This document shows, in pieces, positions 55,784 through 64,000 of a stretch of 64,000 nt of DNA (positions are counted from its first letter, which is position 1; each line of letters opens with the position of its first letter). The position numbers and the translations under genes are program-made. Under the pieces are notes generated by a model. It was not told where the DNA came from. It worked only from the letters and a program-made list of their open reading frames with translations, and made no database searches. The DNA is from Diatrype stigma (Eukaryota > Ascomycota > Sordariomycetes > Xylariales > Diatrypaceae), in NCBI GenBank assembly GCA_022225965.2, contig JAKJXP020000027.1:372001-436000 (forward strand). The letters run 5' to 3'.

Positions 55784-57327
55784 AATGCCGGTTACACTCC
55801 TGGGTACAGAAGCAGGAATCCGCCTAGATGTATTTTGAGTGGGCGGATAATGCAGATTACAAGTCTGATCTTTAGAGGCCCTGGCGACTCAGACAGTTGG
55901 TGATAGATTGCGCCCTTTTATATACATGTTAGCTAGCCGCTGTACTACTCGGGACGAATCAGGAATTATGTACCACTCTGTTGTAACCGACCAAATATGT
56001 AGATTTGTTTGCTGCTCGCCTTTGTGTTCCGTGAAAGCGTCTTTACCATAGAAGCTTGGTAGTCGTATTCATGGAACATCCATCAGGTATATGTCATTCT
56101 GTAGTATGGGCTGTTAGCTGTAACCTCCATGGCTTCCGTGTTATGTCTGAAGTTCTACTGTGATTCGTTCTCCTTCACACTGGGCATGACTCACCTGCGC
56201 GCCAGCTATCAACTTATAAGGTCCGAGGAATGTGTGCCCCTTGATGGTTAGGTAGCTATGACTTGAACTACGCATATATGATATAGTGATTATCTAAAGG
56301 ATTATGGGTTTCTTGCTCAACCAGTGTTAGATACTAGATGCTTATAATGTTGGCCATTCTTACAATATTATCTCATGTGCTATACAGCAGAGAAGGTATA
56401 AAGTTTGAGGTGAATGTCCAGTGAAACGAGTCCTGGATTTCGATATCATCTTGAGCCATTACTTGAGGTATATACCTAGTGAGTACTTAGGCATGGACTA
56501 ATGTCCTGGCACATATCAATATGTCCGCTTGGAGGCAAGGGATGCAGGTGAAAGTAGCTACCCGGATGACTTATAATTATATACAACTAAAGCAAAGATG
56601 CCTAAGGCATCGCTGCATCATCAACCAATCACCGGAGTCGGGAGATAGCCCGACCTGGCTGCCTAGAGCTGCCTAACGAGAGGGCAAACGGGAGCCTGCT
56701 GGATGAAGTGAGTTATGAGTAAACAAATATTCTAACTCTTGTAATCCATTCCCAAACAGCAAGTTGTGTGGAGAATAGCGAGTACGAGTAAAAGCTTCAA
56801 GGGAGGGGAAAAGAGAGAAAAAAGGGGGGATGGCAGGGGGGAGAAGGGAGGACTCTTCTTAGTCAAACAAGTATCAACTAATAAAGTTCATCCTTGGGGA
56901 TATATTCTTTTCAGCAGGTAAATCAGCAGGTAAACCCCTCTCATGTTATAAGCATATTAGCCCTTTGATCCTTAAACCCGAGTCGGACTACACAGAAGAA
57001 AGGTGCAAGAGAGACCACCCCTTGTCCTTCCCCTTTTCCTCGACTAATAGTTACGGAGTACGAAGTACATAGCGTAAATACAGTGTTGAGCTTAAAGATA
57101 CACTGTAATCTAGCGCAGTTAAGTGGACCACCAAGTAAGTACCTAAGTACCTACCCCAAAAGGAAACACCAACCCTGAAGTCTTTGCTCGATTTTTCCTT
57201 AGAGAATGGAAGGAAGACTTCGCTTCTAATTGTGAAACCATTGCATTCTACATCCTACCCCGGCGAGATTTAAATAGGGGCATTAAATATCAAAAATATC
57301 CTGTCTACCGCCATAAACTCCGAACCG
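55784..57327. other. Divergent intergenic region
   Basis: 1.5 kb between the unrecognised gene and EFM7, including a purine-rich GGGAGAAAAG stretch near 56.8 kb. No gene seen. Confidence 0.5.
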
Positions 57328-58107
57328 ATGGACGAAGAATTCACGGATCTTTTCCAAGATCCCGAGGGGTATTACCCTCCAACGCCGCCCCCAACATCTC
57401 AAAGCTTCACACTACAGTGCGGAAAGACCATCACGCTTCATCTCGTGGGTTCTAGCCCGCTGGAAGCCCACCGCCTGTGGAATGGCAGTCGCATAATCTC
57501 GCAGTATTTCGAGACCCACCCAGAAGAGGTAAAGGACCGCTGCGTGCTGGAAGTTGGCGCCGGTGCCGGCCTCCCGAGTCTTGTCTGCGCCATACTGGGT
57601 GCTCGCAAGGTTGTTGTCACGGACTATCCGGATCCCGATCTTGTCGAGAACATGCAGAAGAACATCCTCGAGTGTGAACTCATCCCTACTGCAGGCGACA
57701 GCCCGGAAGACTGTGTGATTGTGGCAGATGGCTACGTCTGGGGCGCGGATCCGGCTCACCTGCTGGCACACCTTCAGCCCGTGGGCTCGTCGAGATTCGA
57801 CACGCTTATCCTGGCCGATCTGCTCTTCCGGCACTCGGAGCACGGGAAGCTTGTCCAGACTGTTGAGGAGACGTTGCATCGCCGGCCTGATAGTAGGGCA
57901 TTCGTCTTCTTTACCAGCTACCGCCCTTGGCTGAAGCACAAGGATCTCGCATTCTTCGATCTCGCCCGCGAAAGCGGCTTCATCGTGGAGAAGATTCTCG
58001 AGGAAAAGCTGGAGAAGCCCATGTTCGAGAACGACCCTGGCGACGAAGAGGTCCAGAAAACCGTGACTGGCTTCACGTTGCGGTGGCCAGCTGAAAAGTG
58101 CGTTTAG
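57328..58107 (+). CDS. EFM7: Protein N-terminal and lysine methyltransferase EFM7 (NNT1-like)
   Basis: An intronless frame of 259 residues, normal for the family. The acidic start MDEEFTDLFQDPEGYYPPTPPP is followed by EAHRLWNGSRIISQYF. SAM-binding motif I is VLEVGAGAGLPSL at ~73-85, with VVVTDYPDPDL as the acidic post-I loop. DTLILADLLFRHSEHGKLV is the motif IV region typical of the family-16 methyltransferases. In yeast, EFM7 trimethylates the N-terminus and the adjacent lysine of translation elongation factor eEF1A, in the cytoplasm. The stop is at 58105-58107. The start is supported by the conserved N-terminal end beginning right after it. Confidence 0.93.
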   Translation: MDEEFTDLFQDPEGYYPPTPPPTSQSFTLQCGKTITLHLVGSSPLEAHRLWNGSRIISQYFETHPEEVKDRCVLEVGAGAGLPSLVCAILGARKVVVTDYPDPDLVENMQKNILECELIPTAGDSPEDCVIVADGYVWGADPAHLLAHLQPVGSSRFDTLILADLLFRHSEHGKLVQTVEETLHRRPDSRAFVFFTSYRPWLKHKDLAFFDLARESGFIVEKILEEKLEKPMFENDPGDEEVQKTVTGFTLRWPAEKCV

Positions 58108-59231
58108 GCACAGAACCAAGTCCCATCGCGAAAACAGACCGTGATAAGAATGTCGGGACCCTGCTTGGTCTAGGCAAATACTATCTTCTATTTGCGCCAG
58201 CACCAATAGCCAGTGGCCACCACGTTGATACTGGATGGCAGGACAGTTCTGGGTGTCTCCTAGGGATGCAGCAACACCCGTCCAAACTCATGTCAACGTA
58301 GCAGATAGCCTGGCTTACTGCAGCACCTCCTACACCGAAAACATGTCTCAGAAGGACGTTGAGACGCACGGCATGGGTGAGCCTTAGGAGGGTAGTAGGG
58401 AGCCTGCTGGCACCATCTCGTCAAAAGTCCCAATCGGGTACACGATGGTGAGACCTACCAGATGGGGGCCAGACGCCAAGTTATCTGCATTTCAGCCTGC
58501 CAATCAAGATTCTCATTGCTGACAACCAACCTGCATCTTTCTTTTTCTGTGAATGACAGGTCCAGGCGTTTGGGCGTCGTGCCGAGTGGATCCGCAGTCT
58601 GACAGTGAGGCTATGCACACGAGCTGAGCGTTTTTGTTGCCGTTCTAGGTGGCTTTGTCCTACATCTTCTAAAAATGAAGTCAAACCGCTAATGCTTGGT
58701 AAAGCCCGAGTTGCCGATGACGTGGCCTTGATTGACTGGAATGCCCCCAACTATGTAAGAGGCTGTGGCATTCGTTCATTCCGACCAATCCAGGCCGGAT
58801 GATCACAAGAAGTAGCCATGACTTTGGTAGTCAGGAACCGTCGATGGGATGAACTCGAGTAGCACTAGGTCGCAGTGATTGGCTGTAGCATCATCCTCAG
58901 GCTGGGCTGTACCACCCACCGCAGCCATGTATTTGGCACCCGGGAGAACCCGCAGCGTGGTGGCCGAATTGAAGCGGGTATGTTGGGCTGTATAAGTCGC
59001 ACGACAAGGATCTCAACCGCAGGTGTTGCTGTGCATGCATCTCTTTACACAGCCTCTTCCTGTCCAAATGCCGGGTACACAACCGCATCCCATTTCCCAA
59101 GGCTGCTCGGCCGACGTGTTCCTTCTTTCCATTCCCCATCAGCCCACCTCTTGTGTGTTCTCCCCATGAGCTTCTAAGGTCGGAAGCTTTGTTCAAAATC
59201 AACCAACGCATGATCGACATCCGCTCTTAGG
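58108..59231. other. Intergenic region, no gene seen
   Basis: Small open frames exist at 58.6 and 58.9 kb but have no recognisable motifs. This is probably promoter sequence of the membrane-protein gene. Confidence 0.5.
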
Positions 59232-60639
59232 ATGGCGTGGACATGGACTATCCCGACGGCGAGGTTCAAAACCATAGCATCGTGGCTTGTGTTCGTTAGA
59301 GTAGTGCAAGCACTGGGGACGTTGTCGAGCGCAGCGCTCAATGGCAAGCTCCTAACGTATATCATCCACCAGGAGAAGAAAACCTCTAAGATGTTGGTTG
59401 CCCTCGAATTGATGGTCAGTTACCTGGTTCTTCAAAGCACACCCCTATCTGAATTTTATGTGACTGATATATCTAGTAGGCTTGCATGGCATTCATCTAC
59501 ACTGGAATCGTACTGCTAATACTGCATTCTGGAAAGAGGAGGCGGCGCGACACAGCGATGAAAACAATCGCAGTTTTCATTGCATGCGATGTCTTGTGCG
59601 TTGGCCTGATGATCGCCACTATCACCGTGCTGGCACGGGGAGGGGTTCCTATCAGCTGTCGTCGGATGATAGATTCCATTAGTAAATCGCTCTTTATGAT
59701 GTATAGCTTGTTTTGTGCAATCAGTGCTAACTTCGGATAGGTGAGGATGACGATCCCGCCAGCGACCGCCGTAGAAGCTTTTCCTCTGTACGGTGGTTCC
59801 GTCATGAGGATGAGCACGAGGAGGGCGATAATGAGGGCAACAATGAGAAACTCAGGAACACGCTCGACAATTATTGTTTCGTCGAGAGGGCCTTCTACTG
59901 CCTCGTCATTGCTTTGATGTATACCTCTCACCTCTTTCTTTAACATAATTTGACTTTTAGCTGACACAGCAGCATGGGTAGATACTCGTATATCGCCTCC
60001 ATAGTCTTATCGCTGCTTCGGATCTTAGAACCTCTCTATACGAAGAACAGTCAGATAGACGACTCCCTTGTCGGATGTGATGGGCACCAGCTAGAGCACA
60101 TGGGTTCGAAATTATATCGACCTAAATCCATCGACGTAGAAGACCCTTCCTCGCCGATTCATGGAGTAGCCTCGGAAGGTATAGCGTCGAGTTCTTCTTT
60201 GCCAGCGCCAAGGGTGATCTCAGCACATCCGAGATCTATTCCAGCCTCATCTATCACGGCGGTATCCGTATCAAACTTGCCTACCATGCCACCGCGAGAC
60301 CCTAGTAGCGCCCATACTGTTTTTCCAGTCTCCCCAATCACACCTCCGACTAGGTCCCCAATAGCACCCTCGGCATCTCATCAGAATCTGCCCGTGGGAG
60401 GTTCGGGAGCATACCAAGAAGATGCGATGGAACACGCAGCCGAGGCTGCCATGGTCACAGATGGGTACCGACACTCGTCTGTGTCAGGTTATACATCATC
60501 GTTACCGCCTTATACCCCCGGTCCATCTCGACAGTTCATGGATGGCCATGGGAACGAAAGCAATGATATGCGGCTCAGCGAGTACGTCAAGGGCCAAACA
60601 CGGGCTCAAACTATGAAGGATACGGGTGGGGGGTTTTGA
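59232..60639 (+). CDS. Four-helix membrane protein (MARVEL-like) with a long Pro/Ser-rich tail
   Basis: Exons 59232-59414, 59480-59681, 59741-59918 and 59973-60639 join in frame and give 409 residues. The final acceptor could also be 59970, which adds one Ser. Predicted helices are ~17-43 (WLVFVRVVQALGTLSSAAL), ~54-76 (spanning intron 1: VALELM|ACMAFIYTGIVLL), ~85-108 (IAVFIACDVLCVGLMIATI) and ~178-200 (FYCLVIAL, YIASIVLSLLRI). An acidic charged loop precedes helix 4. The tail of ~200 residues is disordered, rich in Ser, Pro and His, and ends in Gly-Gly-Gly-Phe. The layout is typical of fungal MARVEL-type or tetraspan plasma-membrane proteins. I cannot name the family more precisely, and the function is unknown. 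Confidence 0.65.
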
Positions 60640-61602
60640 GAGGTTATACCTAGCATGTAATCATATTAGTCGATGGTTGCTAGCCCAAGGGACTCGATGG
60701 GCGAACATGTCGGGCTGAGAATCTGGCAATTCACATGACGGTGTCTCAAAAGTGACTGATACCCTTGTAATAGGTGGCGATTGCCCAACCTCAAAACCCC
60801 TCTGGAGTATAAGAATATTTCCCTGGATGCTTGATTTGAGAGATGAGCGCATCGGTAACTGAATTAAATTGGGCCATTCAACATCGTTTCTCGGAAGGAT
60901 CGGGATCGTTACTCACGGCCGCAACGAAACCATGAGGCAACGTTGTATGTGCGGCTGGTGCTGGTATGGGTATAGGACACTACCGACCCCGCAGGACTTT
61001 GCTTACATTACCCCCTGGAAGCTATGGCAGCTCCGACTATAGGGACAATACCTACCTAACTAATGCATCTTACGCACCCATAAGCGCCCTCGAGCACCCA
61101 TCGACCATCGAGATGTAGTTGGCCTGCATTGCATTGCAGTGGAAGCTCCGTCACGCCACCTGAGCCCCCCTGCCACCAATAAATCAATCACGCGGAATGT
61201 GAAAGTGAAAGTGAAAGTTGGAAGTTCGAGACCACCTGCAACCATAATATAATATATAATAATAATACATACTTATTCGTCCGTTTACCCATATATTCAT
61301 CAACTATCCGTCCTAGTGATAGCCAAGAGCAATAAGGAAAAGAAGCCCCTTGATCATAAATCGCGTGTCACGACCTACCATAACCCCCCCCCCCCCCAAT
61401 TTATCTTTAGGGCTATAGGTACCACCTAGAACTCTGCTAAGCTAGGTAGAGCTTTGTCGGCTTTGCGGGGCAATTCTAACCACTGAAACGTGACATCATC
61501 GTCCACGGGCATTCAACTTAACCATCATCAATCACCCCCACTTACACTTACTTACCCCCTATCATCACCACCCACCCACCGGTTTCACTCACTCCCAGAA
61601 CC
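60640..61602. other. Intergenic spacer
   Basis: Contains an AATATAATA-rich stretch near 61250 and a C-run at about 61386-61398. No gene seen. Confidence 0.55.
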
Positions 61603-62568
61603 ATGCCAGCCTCCACCCTCCGCGACCAGCTGCACCGCGACGGCTTCGTCGTGATCCGGTCGCTCCTCCCAGCCCCGCAGGTCGCGCCGCTGCGGGCGGC
61701 GGCGGCGCACGCGGCGGCGCTGGCGCGCTCGGGCGGGTGGCCGCACGTGCGCACGGTGGGCAAGCAGTTCCCGCCGTGGGACCCGGCCGAGGCGGCGACG
61801 CGCGGCATCTGGGGCGTGCAGGGGCTCAACGACCCGGCGCTGCACGCGCTGCTGCCCGACCCGCGCGACCGCGGCGCCCTGCTGCGCGCCTACTTCGGCG
61901 ACGAGGTGCTCGGCGTCGCCGCCGAGCTCATGGCCTGCGACCCGAACCGCGACCTCGTCATGGAGCTGCACAACATGCTGGTCGCGCCCCCCGTCGACTT
62001 CGCCCTGCGCTGGCACCGCGACGACATCCCGCCCGAGGCCACCGCCGAGGAGGAGGAGGAGCGCCTCGGTGTGCGTCGGGCGGATAGCGAGAGGGAGCAG
62101 TGGCACACGCAGTGGAACCTGGCGCTCTGCGACGGCGACGAGAGCCTGATCGTGGTCCCCGGGTCGCACCGGCGGGCGCGGACGGAGGCGGAGCGCGGGG
62201 CGGACCCGCTGGCGCCGTCGCTCCCGGGGCAGCTGGTGGTGCGGCTCGGCCCCGGCGACGCCGTCTTCTACGACAACAACATCCTGCACTGCGGGCGGTA
62301 CGTGGCGGCGTCGGCGCGCGAGCGCCTGAGCCTGCACGGCACCGTGGGCCGCGCCGGCGCCGGCGGCAAGTCCCGCTCCGACCGCGCCCGCAACGTCCTG
62401 CAGCACGGCGTCGGCGCCTGGGTCGACCGCTGCGATTTCGAGGCGCTCGGGCAGGGGGAGGAGGAGGGGGAGGGGGAGAGGCTGAGGAAGAGGGCCGAGG
62501 AGATGCGCGCTAGGCTCGTGCAGTTGGGGCGGGAGAGCGGGGATGTCGGGTATTCGCTGACGGGGTGA
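61603..62568 (+). CDS. Phytanoyl-CoA dioxygenase-family Fe(II)/2-oxoglutarate oxygenase
   Basis: An intronless, very GC-rich frame of 321 residues. The start LRDQLHRDGFVVIRSLLP is the usual first strand-helix of the PhyH family. The iron-binding facial triad is visible: His138 and Asp140 in RWHRDDI, and His229 in NNILHCGRY. The arginine of ARERLSLHG, about ten residues later, is the expected 2-oxoglutarate carboxylate ligand. IVVPGSHRRAR is the conserved strand before the distal histidine. Such enzymes hydroxylate small molecules; fungal members act in lipid breakdown or in secondary metabolism. There is no signal peptide, and the C-terminus (YSLTG) is not a peroxisomal signal. The substrate is unknown, and no biosynthetic cluster is next to it. 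Confidence 0.86.
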   Translation: MPASTLRDQLHRDGFVVIRSLLPAPQVAPLRAAAAHAAALARSGGWPHVRTVGKQFPPWDPAEAATRGIWGVQGLNDPALHALLPDPRDRGALLRAYFGDEVLGVAAELMACDPNRDLVMELHNMLVAPPVDFALRWHRDDIPPEATAEEEEERLGVRRADSEREQWHTQWNLALCDGDESLIVVPGSHRRARTEAERGADPLAPSLPGQLVVRLGPGDAVFYDNNILHCGRYVAASARERLSLHGTVGRAGAGGKSRSDRARNVLQHGVGAWVDRCDFEALGQGEEEGEGERLRKRAEEMRARLVQLGRESGDVGYSLTG

Positions 62569-63120
62569 AAGAGGGCGAAGGAAAAGGGGGGAGGGAAAAG
62601 TGTTGACGTTAAGTCGGGCTTGGCTCTGTTTGTATGTTTCGAAAAATGAGGTATGTATAGGTGAAGAGAAGACATCTATGAACTACTTCTACGAGCTATC
62701 GACGTACCGTACCATCCTGACGAGCTTGCTACTAACCGGGGATACCATGAAGCCAAAGGGCCGACTATAGGTACACGTGCTGAGCCATCGATCCCACTTG
62801 GTGCTTGCTGCCCATGTTGTTCATGTCTTCCAGACTACCGGTCATCTAAGCTGGGGACTGGTTGAACTGGTGAATCGCCGAGGCATTCTTTAAGAAGAAA
62901 GTTTATTGACATCGCAAGAAAAAACGTTAAATATGTACATGAATAAACGGCCATACGGTCCGGTGTTCCGATATGCAGTCCCCGGGAGGCTAGCGTCGTA
63001 TATCCAACCTGCCTCCCTATCTAATATATTGCTCAATCTCTCTTACAAACCTCCTCTTCCTCGGTGTAGTAGCTCATGCATTAAAACCTTGTATGCGCAA
63101 ACTGGTACCAAACGCGATCT
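62569..63120. other. Convergent intergenic spacer
   Basis: 3' flanks of the dioxygenase and the GH55 gene. No gene seen. Confidence 0.6.
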
Positions 63121-64000
63121 TTAGCCGGTGCGGTACATGATGATGTTCGCCGCGTACGTGTTCTGGTTGTCCTTCCACCCGGCCAAGCTGGCGCCGTCGC
63201 GGTCGATCATGCTCAGGGTGCCGATGGTGCTGAGGTCGTAGATGTTGACGTTGCTGACGTCGCCCTCGAGGGAGACGATGCGGGCCTGGCAGTTGGAGCC
63301 GTTGGCGAACGTGTTGCACGCTGTTTGGGTGGTTAGCTTTGTATAGGTACTGTATATTATGAAGGTTCGGAGAGAGAGATAGAGAGAGAGAGTGTGTGTG
63401 TGTGTCTGTGTGAACTTACCAGTGTCGTAGTTGTTGAAGAAAGAGTAGTGGCCGGCACCGTAGATGAAGATGTCCGAGGAGTCGATCACCCGCAGGCCCC
63501 ACGCGTTGGCGCAGTTGCCCTCGACGCCGTTGCAGGACGTGGCGAAGTCGGGGTCTTGCAGGTCCGCGTTGACGGGGAACGGCTCGGTCGCGTCCGGAAG
63601 CGGCTGGTAGTAAGGCGTCTCGGTCTGGAGCATGGCGGCAAAGATGTTCTTGGTGTTGGCGAACTGGTACTGGTAGAGGTGGAAGTGCTCCGATGCTCCT
63701 CCGACGAGCCAGAAGCCGCCAGCGGTGGATTCAATGACTAGATTCATCAGCTGTGGTTAGCTAGGCGTGGACTTTTCTCTTAGAAATCAATCATGGTTTG
63801 GTCCACTTACAGATGCCTCTTCCGGAGTAGATGGTGATTTGCGAGTTGGTGGGGTCCTCGATGTCGTGGTCGGCGCTCCAGAGCCAGGTGTTCTCCATGT
63901 ATAGGCCGGCGGACTGCTTGGTGGCGTGGACGGACATGTAGGCGGAGATGCAGTTGGGGTCGATGGTGGCGGAGCCGACGACCTTGGCGCACTGGGCGAT
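63121..64000 (-). CDS. GH55 beta-1,3-glucanase, C-terminal part only
   Basis: The 5' end lies beyond the right edge. Visible exons are 64000-63811, 63737-63420 and 63320-63121, which join in frame and give the last ~235 residues. They include SAYMSVHATKQSAGLYMENTW, WSADHDIED, GGFWLVGGASEHFHLYQYQF and IYGAGHYSFFNNYDTG. These are the features of the second right-handed beta-helix of fungal family-55 exo/endo-beta-1,3-glucanases (glucan 1,3-beta-glucosidase, pectate-lyase-3 superfamily). The family usually has ~750 or more residues, so the signal peptide and first helix are outside the window. Three Cys in the final 150 residues probably form disulfides, as in secreted enzymes. The second intron carries an AG/TG-rich microsatellite. 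The expected role is degradation of laminarin or fungal cell-wall glucan. Confidence 0.88.
63370..63412. repeat. (AG)n/(TG)n microsatellite in a GH55 intron
   Basis: Read on the plus strand: AGAGAG units followed by GTGTGT units, directly next to the splice donor of the minus-strand gene. Confidence 0.85.

Overview
This window is nuclear DNA of a filamentous ascomycete (Pezizomycotina, probably Sordariomycetes). The signs are protein genes split by short GT-AG introns of roughly 50-220 bases, GC-rich third codon positions against AT-richer intergenic DNA, one extremely AT-rich block that looks mutated by repeat-induced point mutation (RIP), and typical euascomycete gene families. There are no operons, no CRISPR array, and no rRNA or tRNA that I can support. 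All exon models were built by hand from splice signals and reading-frame phase. Where a model closes in frame I say so.

Layout, left to right. The window opens in the 3' end of a peroxin-14 gene. Next come an alpha/beta hydrolase (2.1-3.9 kb), a degraded inverted-repeat transposon (5.1-6.1 kb) and, 87 bases after it, a berberine-bridge-type FAD oxidase whose last intron junction does not close in frame. A minus-strand gene at 9.2-13.2 kb encodes adenylation, thiolation, thioester-reductase and SDR domains, the layout of the fungal glycine betaine reductase ATRR. After 3 kb of empty sequence comes a minus-strand gene for a 758-residue secreted, massively repetitive Ala/Gly protein (16.2-18.7 kb). 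ETF-ubiquinone oxidoreductase (22.1-24.1 kb) and a membrane-anchored HODM-alpha/DUF3445 haem protein (24.9-26.6 kb) converge. An MFS drug-type transporter (28.3-30.2 kb) needs a one-nucleotide exon to stay in frame.

The second half starts with 5.5 kb lacking recognisable genes, then the TATA-binding protein gene (35.8-36.8 kb), a DAO-family flavoprotein oxidase (37.6-39.2 kb), an SR140/U2SURP-like splicing protein (40.7-43.2 kb), a copper-fist transcription factor with two Cys-rich copper-sensing motifs (46.5-48.2 kb) and an MFS transporter with a ten-histidine loop (48.9-51.5 kb). These are followed by a beta-hydroxyacid dehydrogenase (51.9-53.1 kb), an unrecognised 451-residue protein (54.3-55.8 kb), the EFM7 methyltransferase (57.3-58.1 kb), a four-helix membrane protein with a Pro/Ser-rich tail (59.2-60.6 kb), a phytanoyl-CoA-dioxygenase-like enzyme (61.6-62.6 kb) and the 3' end of a GH55 glucanase gene running off the right edge.

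Most genes look like unrelated neighbours. A loose theme worth testing is N-methyl-amine metabolism: betaine reductase, ETF-QO (electron sink of dimethylglycine and sarcosine dehydrogenases), an HODM-like protein and a sarcosine-oxidase-type flavoprotein lie within 30 kb. The two most unusual items are the repeat-built secreted protein and the candidate one-nucleotide exon.
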